Source: an uncultured Clostridia bacterium (GTDB lineage: Bacteria > Bacillota > Clostridia > Christensenellales > Aristaeellaceae). Taken from it: a stretch of 64,000 bases of DNA. The stretch covers positions 32,831 to 96,830 of the forward strand of contig CAKTZR010000012.1 in assembly GCA_934636105.1 (NCBI GenBank). Direction: 5' to 3'. The notes below the pieces were generated by a model. It saw nothing but the letters and a program-made list of their open reading frames with translations, had not been told where the DNA came from and did not search any database. The translations under genes and the position numbers were made by a program. How positions within the stretch are numbered: position 1 is the first letter of the stretch; each line of letters opens with the position of its first letter. This document shows positions 38,981-48,197 of this stretch, piece by piece.

Positions 38981-40856
38981 GGTTCGCACCTCCCGACTTG
39001 GTGAGCGCATAGAGAATGATGCCGTTGGAAATCAGGATGCGCAGCGTTTCGGAGATGGTGCTCTGCGGAACGAGCGCGTTCGCCACCGGCATGCCCAGCG
39101 TCAGCACGCCCTGGAACAGGAACGTACCGATGACGACATGGCTGATCTTGGCGCGGGACGTCGTCGCGCCGCCGATGAGGATGGCGGAGGCAGCAAGGAA
39201 GCCCATCTGACGCGGCGCCTGATAGAGCTGCATGAAGCCGTAGCTCTGGCCGTAGACGATGATGCCCACGGCCGCCAGCATCGTGGAGAGCATCGTGCCG
39301 ATGATGCGCATGCGATCCACGTTAATGCCGGTCGCGGCGGCGAAGCGCGGGTTCGCGCCCGCAGCGCTCATCGCAATGCCAGTCTTGGAGCGCATGAACA
39401 GCCACACCAGCAGACAGCACAGCACAAAGAACAGCAGCAGACCCGTCGGAATCGTAATGCCGAAAATCTCAAAGGAGAGGAAATCGTTGAGCACGTGGCG
39501 GTAGGAAGTCTGCAAACCGATGGTGGTTCGCAGGCCGTTGCCCAGCGGCCACTTCATAATCGGGCTCTTGAACGGCAGAACCAGCCACGCGATGCACATC
39601 AGCGAAACAACGGAGAAGCCGACGTAGGTCGTGACGCTCATCTCGCTGCCCTTCAGGCGGTTGAGCAGCAGGCCGTAGAGCCAGCCCGTCACCGCCGCAA
39701 TCGCAAGGCCGACCGCCATCGCGAAGAACAGACCCGTGAAGCCGGACATGCCAAATTCGATGCACAGCAGGCCGCCGATCAGGCCGCCGATGATACCGAT
39801 GGGCAGGCCGAGGTTCAAGCTGATACCGCACTGAATGCCCGGCAGCATCGCCAGCACCAGCACGCCGTTCATGCCCAGACGCACGAGCGTATTGCTCAGC
39901 TGACTCGGCAGGGACAGGCCCAAAATCATCGCCAGCAGGCACAGCAGAATGAAGAACAGGCCGATAATCAGTCTCGGCACGCCCATCTTCGCCACCAGCG
40001 GAATGTAGAACAGCACAGCCGCCGCCAGAATCAGCAGGCCGAACGCGCTGACGACCATCGTGTAGGCTTCGCGCAGAATCGTGCCGTTCAGGCCGGGGTT
40101 CATGCCGCTCGCCGCCAGCGCGCGGTCATACTGCAATTCAAAGCGGTCGTTCTGCACGGCGACAATGCTCGTGATCGTCGGCTTGAGCGTGGCCAGCACG
40201 TCGTCCGTCAACGCCGGGAAGACCGCTTTGATCTGTTCGCACAACGCGGCATACGCGCTGTCCACATCGGCGGACAGGCGGTTCATCGCTTCCGTCGCGA
40301 CGAAGCCGGAGAGATCGACAGTTTCTTCTTCCATCGCCATGTCGTCCGAAGCCGTGTCGTCAGCCGACGCATCGACCGCCGCGGCATCATCCGCCGCCGT
40401 CTCGGTCTGCGCCTGCTGCGCCGCATAGGCCGCCTGCGCGCTCGCTTCCTCGGCGAAATACGCCTGCTGTGCCGCAAGCAGCACGTCAAGCGCTTCGCTC
40501 ATCGGCTGGGTATCGATTTCGGAAAGATCCACCGCACCGATGCCCAGTTCTTCCGCCGTGGCGCGGGCTTCCTCCTCCGCCTTGGCCGCCGCCTCACGCA
40601 CGGCGGACATGCCGCCGCCGCTTTCGCGCGCCTTGGTCGAAGCTTCAGACTTGGCGGCAGCCACATACGCGTCCACCGCGCCGCTGCCCGCCGTATTGAG
40701 AATGGCCTGCAGGCGCATGTTTTCCAGCACCTGCGCGCCGCTTTCGGAGCCGCGCGCGTTCATGCCATACAGGCCGACGCCGCCGAGCACCACCGCCAGC
40801 ACGGCGATGAGCGCCGCCGCAATCACCTGCGCGCGGGTTGCCCTCAGCTTAGACAT
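38973..40856 (-). CDS. ABC permease, BMP/nucleoside-importer type, with large N-terminal extracytoplasmic insert (NupP-like)
   Basis: 627 residues, against about 350 for usual NupP-type permeases. Helix 1 (about 10-32) is followed by a ~225-residue hydrophilic Ala/Glu/Asp-rich region (about 33-260) with ARESGGGMSAVREAAAKAEE, YAAQQAQTETAADDAAAVDA and DDMAMEEETVDLSGFVATEA, likely helical or coiled coil and outside the membrane. The normal permease core follows (helices from about 262; coupling loop AAGANPRFAAATGINVDRMR). The insert is in frame with no sign of a frameshift. First permease of the operon, overlapping the ATPase gene by 8 nt. Confidence 0.85.
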   Translation of the reverse strand: MSKLRATRAQVIAAALIAVLAVVLGGVGLYGMNARGSESGAQVLENMRLQAILNTAGSGAVDAYVAAAKSEASTKARESGGGMSAVREAAAKAEEEARATAEELGIGAVDLSEIDTQPMSEALDVLLAAQQAYFAEEASAQAAYAAQQAQTETAADDAAAVDASADDTASDDMAMEEETVDLSGFVATEAMNRLSADVDSAYAALCEQIKAVFPALTDDVLATLKPTITSIVAVQNDRFELQYDRALAASGMNPGLNGTILREAYTMVVSAFGLLILAAAVLFYIPLVAKMGVPRLIIGLFFILLCLLAMILGLSLPSQLSNTLVRLGMNGVLVLAMLPGIQCGISLNLGLPIGIIGGLIGGLLCIEFGMSGFTGLFFAMAVGLAIAAVTGWLYGLLLNRLKGSEMSVTTYVGFSVVSLMCIAWLVLPFKSPIMKWPLGNGLRTTIGLQTSYRHVLNDFLSFEIFGITIPTGLLLFFVLCCLLVWLFMRSKTGIAMSAAGANPRFAAATGINVDRMRIIGTMLSTMLAAVGIIVYGQSYGFMQLYQAPRQMGFLAASAILIGGATTSRAKISHVVIGTFLFQGVLTLGMPVANALVPQSTISETLRILISNGIILYALTKSGGANRG

Positions 40857-42474
40857 GTGCCTCGCCTCCCTTCCGCTTCACATGTTCGGGCTTAATGCCG
40901 GACATCGCCAGACCGAAGTCCGCATCGGATGCGTTCGTCGGCAGCACGTCCACCACCTTGCCCTCCGCGACGATGGCGACGCGGTCGCAGATCGAGCGCA
41001 ATTCCATCAATTCGGAGGAGACCATCACGACGGTCATGCCCTTTTCGCGGTTGAGCCGCACAAGCGTTTCGAGCACCAGCTTCTTGGCGCCGATGTCAAT
41101 GCCGCGCGTCGGTTCGGAGACGAACAGCAGCTTCGGGTTCATCGCCAGCGCTCGCGCAATGCAGACCTTCTGCTGATTGCCGCCGGAGAGCGTGCCCGCA
41201 TGCTGAAGCGCGGAGAAGCAGCGGATATCCAGCTCCTTGATGACCTCGTCCGCATAAGCGCGGATCGCCTTGCCGTCGCGCAGGTGCGCGCCGAGGAATT
41301 TCTTGGTGAAATCGCCGTTGATCTGCATCGCGTTGAACACGACGTTGTCTTCAATCGATTCATCCAACAGCAGACCCACGCCGCGGCGATCCTCCGAAAC
41401 GATAGCCATGCCGTTTTTGAGCGCCTGCCGCGCGTTGTTCAGCGGGGATTTCTCGCCGAACAGCTCCACCTCGCCCGTGCTGGGGTAAATGCCCATCACG
41501 CCGTTGGGAATGCCGACCTTGCCCTGTCCGGCCAGGCCGCCGATGCCGAAGATTTCGCCTTCGCGCACTTCGAGGGAAACGTCGTTGACCATCTCGCCCG
41601 GCATATCCACGGCCAGATGCTCGAGCTTGAGCGCAACCGGGGTATCCTCCGGCAGCTTTCGCGGCTCGGCGGTGACAAAGGCGGATTCGCCCTTGCGGCC
41701 GATCATCATTTCCGCAAGCCGGGTCACGTCGGTATCCTTCGTGCGGCACTCGGCTACGAGCTTGCCGTCGCGCAGGATGGTCACGCCGTCCGCCGCGTTG
41801 ATGACCTCGTCGAGTCTGTGCGTGATAAAGATGATGGCAATGCCGCGCGCGGCGATATCCTTCATCACCTTGAGCAGCTGCGCCGCCTCGCTCTCGGTCA
41901 GAACGGCGGTCGGTTCGTCAAAGACCAGCAGCTTCACGCCCTTTTTGTCGATCTCGCGGGCGATTTCCACAAACTGCATATAACCGACCGGCAGTCCGGC
42001 CACAAGGGTGTATTCGTCGATGGACATGCCGACGCTGTCCAGCGCGCCGCGCGCATCCTGGGACATCGCCTTCATATCCAGCGTTTCGAGATTCTTGCCA
42101 AACACGCGGGAAATCGCGCTCGGGCGGCTGATTTCGCGGTTGAGTTTGATGTTTTCGGTGATGGTGAAGCCCGGCAGCAGCATGAACTCCTGATGCACCA
42201 TGCCGATGCCCTTGCTCATCGCGTCGTGCGGAGAGGCGATGGTCGTCTTCTCGCCGTTGAGATAGACTTCGCCGCCAAAGCCGCCCGTTTCGTGGATGAC
42301 GGGCATGCCGAAAAGCACGTTCATCAGCGTGCTCTTGCCCGCGCCGTTTTCGCCCAGCAGCGCGTGGATTTCGCCCGGCTTAACCTTGAGCGATACGCCG
42401 GAAAGCACGGCGTTTTCGCCGTACTTCTTGGTGATATCCCTCATTTCAAGGATGTATTCCGAGGCCAATTTCAT
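40849..42474 (-). CDS. ABC importer ATPase with two nucleotide-binding domains (NupO/RbsA-like)
   Basis: 541 residues. The first domain has Walker A GENGAGKST (about 38-46), Walker B LLVFDEPTAVLT and IIFITHRLDE. The second has the signature LSGGNQQKVCIARALA (about 432-447) and LLFVSEPTRGID. The second Walker A region is GGLAGQGKVG, degenerate as is common in this class. AGGAGG is only 1 nt from the ATG at 42474 but 7 nt from an in-frame TTG at 42468, so the true start may be two codons later. Confidence 0.93.
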   Translation of the reverse strand: MKLASEYILEMRDITKKYGENAVLSGVSLKVKPGEIHALLGENGAGKSTLMNVLFGMPVIHETGGFGGEVYLNGEKTTIASPHDAMSKGIGMVHQEFMLLPGFTITENIKLNREISRPSAISRVFGKNLETLDMKAMSQDARGALDSVGMSIDEYTLVAGLPVGYMQFVEIAREIDKKGVKLLVFDEPTAVLTESEAAQLLKVMKDIAARGIAIIFITHRLDEVINAADGVTILRDGKLVAECRTKDTDVTRLAEMMIGRKGESAFVTAEPRKLPEDTPVALKLEHLAVDMPGEMVNDVSLEVREGEIFGIGGLAGQGKVGIPNGVMGIYPSTGEVELFGEKSPLNNARQALKNGMAIVSEDRRGVGLLLDESIEDNVVFNAMQINGDFTKKFLGAHLRDGKAIRAYADEVIKELDIRCFSALQHAGTLSGGNQQKVCIARALAMNPKLLFVSEPTRGIDIGAKKLVLETLVRLNREKGMTVVMVSSELMELRSICDRVAIVAEGKVVDVLPTNASDADFGLAMSGIKPEHVKRKGGEAHV

Positions 42475-42486
42475 TCCTCCTTTGAA

Positions 42487-42532
42487 ACGGCAAAAGCGAC
42501 CCGCCTCAACGCATGTGAAGCGGGTCGGCTTT
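42487..42532 (-). terminator. Stem-loop with T-tract after the DUF3798 binding-protein gene
   Basis: Minus strand AAAGC(C)GACCCGC / GCGGGTCGCTTT with one bulge and a 15-nt loop, then TTTTGCCGTTT. Intra-operon, 25 nt after the binding-protein stop. Confidence 0.8.
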
Positions 42533-42556
42533 ACCTTTGCTTAACCGATGGTTGTT

Positions 42557-43687
42557 TTACTCGACGTAGTCGTTGAAATCGACAGCGCCCAGCAGGACGG
42601 TGTAGTAGTTATCGAAGGTCTGGCCGTCAGCATTGGTGTAGTTGCTGACGATGGCGCCCGGCGCCTTCTCCTCGAACATGGCGGCAATCGCAGCACCGTC
42701 ATTCTTGGAGGTGATTTCGCCGGCGATCCACTTCTTCGCGTATTCCACGCTCACGTCGATGATGGACATGTTGACCGGGGACGGCCAGGTGGAGTAGCGG
42801 CCCAACGCATTGTGCTCCTTGAGCACGGCGGCAATCGCCTTCAGCGCCTCGGTGTCGTCGCCGCCGGCCTGAATCTCAAGGCCGAGGGAAGCCGGGAACG
42901 CGTGATACGGGCTCGGGCAGCACGGCTGCGGATAGTAGGCGTTCGGCTGATCGAGGATCGCAGCCTGGAGCGGCTCCTGCATCGCGCAGTTGGTGGTGAA
43001 GAACGCAACCTTCTTGCCCTCGTACTCCTTCAGCTTCGCCGGAACGTCTTCGAGGATGAACTGCTGCGCACCGGCAACGCCGGCGTCGCCGGTCGGGTCG
43101 GGCGCGGTGGCCTCAACATACTCGATGCCCAGCGCCGCGGCGTTTTCTTCCAGCAGCGCCTTACGGGCGGCGATGGTCTCCATCGCGAGGTGGCGCGGGA
43201 AGGAATAATGCACGAACACCTCAACGCCCCACTTGGCGCAGGTCTCCATGATGGTGTCGCCCTGCTTCGGTTCGTCGGTGTAGAGCACGAAGTCGGCAGC
43301 CGCGGTGATGACGGCCGGGTCTTCCTGCGGCACGCCCGCGATCAGCAGCATGTCGTCGCGGCCCATGGCGCGGATCTTGTCAAACGCAGGCTTCGCGCCC
43401 GGCACGGCCTGGCACATGACGATCGCCTTCACGTCCGGATCGGAAGCGAACGCGACGAGCTTGGAAATGGTCGTTTCGGACTCGGCCATGAAGTTATCCG
43501 GGTAGGTATCGGTGATGATATGTTCCGGGTCGGCCTTCTGGGCACGCTCGGCGGCGCGGAATTCTTCCTCGCCCTGAGAGGTCGTGCCGGTCAGGATCGC
43601 GATCTTCCAGTTTCCTTCGGCCACAGCGCAGGTGGCCAGCGCCAGACACAGCATCGCGGCCAGCGCCAGGCAAAGCAGTTTCTTCAT
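42557..43687 (-). CDS. DUF3798 family substrate-binding protein
   Basis: 376 residues. The N-terminal signal sequence MKKLLCLALAAMLCLALATC ends with AVAEG as a likely signal peptidase I site; LATC is a poor lipobox. The mature part is a type I periplasmic-binding fold recognised as DUF3798 (WKIAILTGTTSQGEEEFRAA, VKAIVMCQAVPGAKPAFDKIR, GKKVAFFTTNCAMQEPLQAAI, YPQPCCPSPYHAFPASLGLE). It is the first gene of the importer operon, so it presumably feeds the NupPQ-like permeases. The ligand is unknown. GGAGGG lies 8-9 nt before the ATG. Confidence 0.85.
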   Translation of the reverse strand: MKKLLCLALAAMLCLALATCAVAEGNWKIAILTGTTSQGEEEFRAAERAQKADPEHIITDTYPDNFMAESETTISKLVAFASDPDVKAIVMCQAVPGAKPAFDKIRAMGRDDMLLIAGVPQEDPAVITAAADFVLYTDEPKQGDTIMETCAKWGVEVFVHYSFPRHLAMETIAARKALLEENAAALGIEYVEATAPDPTGDAGVAGAQQFILEDVPAKLKEYEGKKVAFFTTNCAMQEPLQAAILDQPNAYYPQPCCPSPYHAFPASLGLEIQAGGDDTEALKAIAAVLKEHNALGRYSTWPSPVNMSIIDVSVEYAKKWIAGEITSKNDGAAIAAMFEEKAPGAIVSNYTNADGQTFDNYYTVLLGAVDFNDYVE

Positions 43688-43802
43688 AGTGTTTACCCTC
43701 CATCCAATTTTTCTATTCTCGACATCTCGTCAGCACGGGATGCGAAACAGCTCAAACGGTTTGTCACGCTCAGAAATATGCGTTTTTTGTAAAACCACTT
43801 TC

Positions 43803-43831
43803 ATTATACCAGCATCTGTTCCCGGATGCAA
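43803..43831 (-). promoter_or_regulatory. Promoter of the DUF3798/ABC operon
   Basis: Minus strand TTGCAT (43826-43831), 17-nt spacer, TATAAT (43803-43808), giving a leader of about 110 nt. The leader shows no riboswitch that I can recognise. Confidence 0.85.
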
Positions 43832-44010
43832 GAACTTTTTTCAATTTTTCTTCACATTTCTTTGCAGTTTTGAAGCCTATTTTGCCGTTTTTACGTCATT
43901 TTTCGCATTTCAAAATTCAAATCCTGCATTTTATCGGTTTCATCCGCTTTTTGCCATCCGAATGGGTTGACTTTTTGCATGAATGTGCAGGATTTTCTTT
44001 TAAGCAAGGT

Positions 44011-44039
44011 TTGACAAAATTGTGAAAACGCTTTGTCAA
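44011..44039. repeat. 8-bp inverted repeat TTGACAAA/TTTGTCAA
   Basis: Perfect arms separated by 13 nt, about 180 nt upstream of the DUF3798 promoter and 4 nt from a family A repeat. It could be a distal protein site. No -10 box fits the TTGACA elements, so I do not call a promoter. Confidence 0.5.
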
Positions 44040-44043
44040 CATA

Positions 44044-44222
44044 CTCCTTCAGTCAACTTCGCTGACAGCTCCCTCCCGGAGGGAGCCTTTTGGGCAGACG
44101 CTCCTGCTCAGGAAAAATAAACGTTTTCCAGAATAGGACGTTCGCTTTGTTTAGAAGCTTCTACAATCTACACAAAGCCTCCCTCCTTGAGGGAGGTGGT
44201 GAGCAAAGCGAACCGGAAGGAG
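44044..44222. repeat. Family A palindromic repeat, copy 4 (long form, 179 nt)
   Basis: Left unit CTCCTTCAGTCAACTTCGCT with GACAG, then CTCCCTC-CCG-GAGGGAG and CCTTTTGG. Right unit AAAGCCTCCCTC-CTT-GAGGGAGG, then a GTGAGC..GCGAAC segment and CGGAAGGAG. About 80 nt of unrelated sequence separates the two inverted units. Same overall length as copy 2. Confidence 0.85.
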
Positions 44223-44261
44223 TTAAAAAACCGCTTTCCCTAAACGACTTGGGAAAAGCGG
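44223..44261 (-). terminator. Terminator of the Opp operon
   Basis: Minus strand stem CCGCTTTTCCC / GGGAAAGCGG with one bulge and a 10-nt loop, followed by TTTTTT. The T-tract abuts the end of the family A repeat. Confidence 0.88.
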
Positions 44262-44275
44262 CTTCCTTTTCAATT

Positions 44276-45238
44276 TTATCCCTCAACCAGATGACACGCC
44301 ACGAAATGCCCCGGCGCGGCTTCCTTGAGCGTCGGCGCGCTCTGGCGGCACTTATCGCAGGCCATCGGGCAGCGGCTGGAGAACGCGCAGCCCTTGGGCT
44401 TGTTGATCGGGCTGGGCACGTCGCCCTCGATGATCTGGCGCTTCTTCTGCGCTTCCAGCTTCGGATCGGGAATCGGCACGGCGGAAAGCAGCGCTTTCGA
44501 ATACGGATGAAGCGTGTGGGCGTAAAGCTCGTCGCTCGTCGCCAGCTCCACCACGCTGCCCAGATACATCACCGCAATGCGGTCGGAAATGTATTTGACG
44601 ATGTTCAAATCGTGCGCGATGAACAGATAGGTCAGCCCCATGCGCTCCTGCAAATCATGCAGCAGGTTGATGACCTGCGCCTGAATCGACACATCCAGCG
44701 CGGAAATCGGCTCGTCGCAGACAATGAACTCCGGCTCGATGGCCAGCGCACGGGCAATGCCGATGCGCTGACGCTGGCCGCCGGAAAACTCGTGCGGGAA
44801 ACGGTTCGCATGCTCGCGGTTCAGACCGACGGTCGCCAGCAGTTCGGCCACGCGCTCCTGACGGCGCTTCGCGTCGTACATGTTGTGGATAATCATGCCT
44901 TCCTCGATGATCGAGCCGACGGTCATGCGCGGGTCGAGCGAGGCATACGGGTCCTGGAAGACGATCTGCGCCTTTTTGGCAAACGCGAAGCGATCCTTTT
45001 TATTGGAGAGATCGACCGGCTTGCCGCCATAGATCAGCTTGCCCTTCGTCGGCCGATAAATACCCATCAGGGTGCGGCCCAGCGTCGATTTGCCGCAGCC
45101 GCTCTCGCCGACAAGGCCGAGCGTCTCGCCGCGGTGAATGTCGAGGTTGATATCCTCCACCGCGTGCAGCATGCGCCCGCCGCCGATTTTAAAATATTTA
45201 CAAATGTGTTCGGCGCGAACCAGCACTTCGTCCGTCAT
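44276..45238 (-). CDS. oppF: Oligopeptide/dipeptide ABC transporter ATPase OppF/DppF
   Basis: About 320 residues. Walker A GESGCGKST, signature FSGGQRQRIGIARALA, Walker B FIVCDEPISALDVS. The C-terminal oligopeptide/dipeptide cysteine region (GCAFSSRCPMACDKC) can bind an iron-sulfur cluster in related proteins. The ATG at 45238 overlaps the oppD stop (ATGA). Last gene of the five-gene unit, followed by a terminator. Confidence 0.96.
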   Translation of the reverse strand: MTDEVLVRAEHICKYFKIGGGRMLHAVEDINLDIHRGETLGLVGESGCGKSTLGRTLMGIYRPTKGKLIYGGKPVDLSNKKDRFAFAKKAQIVFQDPYASLDPRMTVGSIIEEGMIIHNMYDAKRRQERVAELLATVGLNREHANRFPHEFSGGQRQRIGIARALAIEPEFIVCDEPISALDVSIQAQVINLLHDLQERMGLTYLFIAHDLNIVKYISDRIAVMYLGSVVELATSDELYAHTLHPYSKALLSAVPIPDPKLEAQKKRQIIEGDVPSPINKPKGCAFSSRCPMACDKCRQSAPTLKEAAPGHFVACHLVEG

Positions 45239-46245
45239 TCCTCGTCCCCCCTCTCCGCTGCGCTCGGGCAATCCGGGTGCAGCAGCCAGCAGCTGGCCTT
45301 GTGCCCGTCGCCCACGTCAAACTCCGGCGGCTGCTCCTCGTGGCAGATCTGCATGCAGTGGCGGCAGCGCGCCGCGAAGCCGCAGCCTTTCGGCGGGCAG
45401 AGCAGGTCGGGCGGCGTGCCCGGAATGCTCATCAGCGGCTCGCGCTTGCCCGCGTCGGCGGAAGGCAGGCTGCGCAGCAGCGCTTCCGTGTACGGGTGCT
45501 TGTGCTCATAGAAAATCTGCGCGGTCGTGCCGGTCTCAACCACCTTGCCCGCGTACATGACGGCCACGCGGTCGGCAATGCCCGCGACCACGCCGAGGTC
45601 GTGCGTAATCAGGATGATGGCAGTGTTGATTTTGTCCTTGAGTTCCACCAGCAAATCCATGATCTGCGCCTGAATCGTCACATCCAGCGCCGTCGTCGGC
45701 TCATCGGCAATCAGCAGCTTCGGGTTGCAGGAAAGCGCCATGGCGATCATCGCGCGCTGGCGCATGCCGCCGGAAAACTCGTGCGGATACTGCTTGGCGC
45801 GCTCCTCCGGGTTGGGAATGTTGACCTGCTTTAAGCACTTGATCGCTTCTTCCTTCGCTTCCTGCCGGGAAAGATGCTTGTGCAGCTTGATGGATTCGAC
45901 AATCTGCTTGCCGACCTGCGTCGTCGGGTTCATGCAGGTCATCGGGTCCTGGAAAATCATAGCGACTTCCTTGCCGCGAATCTTCTGCATCTCCTTTTCG
46001 CTGGCCTTCACGATGTCGTGCCCGGCCAGATTGATGCTGCCTTCGACGATGCGCGCCGGGGGCATCGGATTGAGCTTCATAATCGTCTGCGCGGTCACGG
46101 ATTTGCCGCAGCCGCTCTCGCCGACAATCGCCAGCACCTCGCCCTCGTCCACGTGCAGTGTCACGCCGCGAACGGCTTTGACCTCGCCCGCATAGGTGTC
46201 AAACGACACATGCAGGTTTTCCATATCCAGAACTCTCTCTGCCAT
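45235..46245 (-). CDS. oppD: Oligopeptide/dipeptide ABC transporter ATPase OppD/DppD
   Basis: 336 residues. Walker A GESGCGKSV, signature FSGGMRQRAMIAMALS, Walker B LLIADEPTTALDVT and HDLGVVAGIADRV. The C-terminal Cys-containing region reads GCGFAARCRHCMQIC. GAGGAGG precedes the ATG. Pairs with OppF. Confidence 0.96.
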   Translation of the reverse strand: MAERVLDMENLHVSFDTYAGEVKAVRGVTLHVDEGEVLAIVGESGCGKSVTAQTIMKLNPMPPARIVEGSINLAGHDIVKASEKEMQKIRGKEVAMIFQDPMTCMNPTTQVGKQIVESIKLHKHLSRQEAKEEAIKCLKQVNIPNPEERAKQYPHEFSGGMRQRAMIAMALSCNPKLLIADEPTTALDVTIQAQIMDLLVELKDKINTAIILITHDLGVVAGIADRVAVMYAGKVVETGTTAQIFYEHKHPYTEALLRSLPSADAGKREPLMSIPGTPPDLLCPPKGCGFAARCRHCMQICHEEQPPEFDVGDGHKASCWLLHPDCPSAAERGDEE

Positions 46246-46250
46246 GCCGC

Positions 46251-47204
46251 TTACCTCCTCAGGCGCGGGTCAAACGCGTCGCGCAGACCGTCGCCAAACA
46301 TGTTGAACGCCAGCATCGTCAGGCTGATGCAAATCGCCGGGATGATGAGCTGGTAGGGATAGATGCGGAAATTCTCAATGCCCAGCTGGGCCAGCGAACC
46401 CCACGAACACATCGGCAGCGGAATGCCCAGGCCGATGTAGCTCAAATACGCCTCCGAGAAGATCGCGCTCGGGATGGACAGCGTCACGCGGACGATGACG
46501 ACGGAGAGCGTGTTGGGCAGCAGATGCCGCGCAATGATGCGCGCCGGGCCTGCGCCCATGGCTTCCGCCGCCGCGATGTATTCCTGCTGCTTGAGCGCGA
46601 CGACCTGGCCGCGCACAAGGCGCGCCATCGGAATCCAGCCGACGAGCGAATAGGCGATGATGATGGTCATCATACCGGGCTTCAAAATCATCATCAGCAG
46701 AATGACGATAATCAGATACGGAATGCCGTTGATGATCTCCAGCAGGCGCATCATGATGATATCCAGCGTGCCGCCGAAGTAGCCGGAAATGCCGCCGTAA
46801 ATGCTGCCCAGAATCAGGTCAACCAGCGCGCTGACCACGGCGATGGCCAGCGAAACGCGGCCGCCCATCCAGATTCGGGTGAAGATGTCGCGGCCGAGCG
46901 TATCCGTGCCGAAATAATGCATGTGGCCTTCGCCCTCCACGCCGCTCTCGTTGCAGACCGTGCCCATCGGCGCGTTGGTGTGGCTGTAATGCTGCTCGCG
47001 GTAATCGAATTTGGAGATCATCGGCGCGAAGATGCTCATCGCCGTCAGCACGAGGATGATGACGACGCAGACCATCGCGACCTTGTTCTTCCACAGGCGG
47101 CGCATCGCGTCCTGCATGAACGTGAGGCTCTGGCGCTTGATGGATTCGCTCTCCTTCGCGCTCTGGCCGACGTGGGCAAAGCGGGATTTTTCAATGTGTT
47201 CCAT
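46251..47204 (-). CDS. oppC: Oligopeptide/dipeptide ABC transporter permease OppC/DppC
   Basis: 317 residues. An N-terminal cytoplasmic segment precedes six predicted helices, with the OppC motif HYFGTDTLGRDIFTRIWMGGRVSL (about 96-119) and coupling loop EAMGAGPARIIARHLLPN. Ends AFDPRLRR, as is typical. It starts 2 nt after the oppB stop with GGAGGG upstream. Confidence 0.95.
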   Translation of the reverse strand: MEHIEKSRFAHVGQSAKESESIKRQSLTFMQDAMRRLWKNKVAMVCVVIILVLTAMSIFAPMISKFDYREQHYSHTNAPMGTVCNESGVEGEGHMHYFGTDTLGRDIFTRIWMGGRVSLAIAVVSALVDLILGSIYGGISGYFGGTLDIIMMRLLEIINGIPYLIIVILLMMILKPGMMTIIIAYSLVGWIPMARLVRGQVVALKQQEYIAAAEAMGAGPARIIARHLLPNTLSVVIVRVTLSIPSAIFSEAYLSYIGLGIPLPMCSWGSLAQLGIENFRIYPYQLIIPAICISLTMLAFNMFGDGLRDAFDPRLRR

Positions 47205-47206
47205 GC

Positions 47207-48142
47207 TCAGCCCTCCAGTTTCACGCGCGGATCGATGAAGCCATAAAGCAGATCGACCACGAGGGTGCAGACGATCAGCAGGCCGCCGTAGAACACGACC
47301 GTTCCGCCGATCATCGTGTAGTCAAGGTCTTTGATGCTGGTGACGAAATACTTGCCCAGGCCGGGGATGTTGAAGATGCTCTCGATGACGAACGTGCCCG
47401 TCAGCACGGAAGCCACCGTCGGGCCCATGACCGTCACAACCGGCATGATGGCGTTGCGCAGCGCGTGCCGCCACAAAATCTTGCCCTGCGACAGGCCCTT
47501 GGATTTCGCGGTCTTGATGTAATCCTGCCCCAGCACGTCGAGCATGCTCGTGCGCATCAGGCGGGAAACCGTCGCCAGCGAGCCAAGCCCCAGCGCAAAC
47601 GCCGGCAGCAATGTCTGGTTAAACTTGCCCCAGCCCTGAATCGGGAACAGGTTGATGCCGAAGGTTTTGCGCAGCTGCAAACCGAGGAAGTATTGCAACA
47701 CCGCGCCCAAAATGAAGCTCGGCACGGAGACGCCGATCATGGCGATGAACATGGATACGGAGTCCCACACGCTGCCGCGCTTGATGGCGGCCACAGCGCC
47801 GAGCAGAATACCGATAATCACGGCGAAAATGATCGCGCGAATGCCCAAATCCGCCGAAACGAGGAACGATTCGGAGATGATGGTCATCACGTCGCGGTTG
47901 TAGGTGATGGAAATGCCCAAATCGCCGCGCAGGCAGTTGCCCATATACATCAGATATTGCACAAACACAGGCTTATCCAGGCCGTATTTCGCGTTCATGT
48001 TGGCCATCGCCGTTGCGGAAACGGTTTTGTCGCCGATGAACGGATCGCCCGGCAGCATGCGCATCATGAAAAACGTGAGCGAGATGAGCACAAACAGCGT
48101 CAGCACCGCATAGACGAGACGCTTGATAATGTAGCGAATCAA
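47207..48142 (-). CDS. oppB: Oligopeptide/dipeptide ABC transporter permease OppB/DppB
   Basis: 311 residues with six predicted helices. MIRYIIKRLVYAVLTLFVLI opens the protein, MLPGDPF lies near residue 29 and the coupling region is DYIKTAKSKGLSQGKILWRHALRNA. It starts with TTG, preceded by GGAGGGG at about 6 nt. It follows the stem-loop after oppA. Confidence 0.95.
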   Translation of the reverse strand: MIRYIIKRLVYAVLTLFVLISLTFFMMRMLPGDPFIGDKTVSATAMANMNAKYGLDKPVFVQYLMYMGNCLRGDLGISITYNRDVMTIISESFLVSADLGIRAIIFAVIIGILLGAVAAIKRGSVWDSVSMFIAMIGVSVPSFILGAVLQYFLGLQLRKTFGINLFPIQGWGKFNQTLLPAFALGLGSLATVSRLMRTSMLDVLGQDYIKTAKSKGLSQGKILWRHALRNAIMPVVTVMGPTVASVLTGTFVIESIFNIPGLGKYFVTSIKDLDYTMIGGTVVFYGGLLIVCTLVVDLLYGFIDPRVKLEG

Positions 48143-48197
48143 CGCGCTCCCCTCCTTTTTGTTTTAGAATGCCCTTTGTCATTTCGCCCTTGAAATG

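Larger units (their letters stand above)
43832..44275. other. Intergenic region between the DUF3798 operon and oppF
   Basis: About 440 nt without a gene. The first ~180 nt are AT-rich and otherwise featureless. An inverted repeat TTGACAAA (44011-44018) / TTTGTCAA (44032-44039) follows, then a long family A repeat and the oppF terminator. Confidence 0.6.

Noticed and set aside
38973..40856. Frameshift or gene fusion error in the long permease
   Set aside because: The frame is continuous. The insert lies between helix 1 and the core with matching composition, and both ends overlap neighbours in the normal operon manner.
43688..43802. Purine or other riboswitch in the DUF3798 leader
   Set aside because: I could not find the conserved core of the purine, preQ1, TPP or SAM classes in the ~110-nt leader.
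44011..44039. Divergent promoters from the TTGACAAA inverted repeat
   Set aside because: Neither orientation has a -10 box at 16-18 nt.
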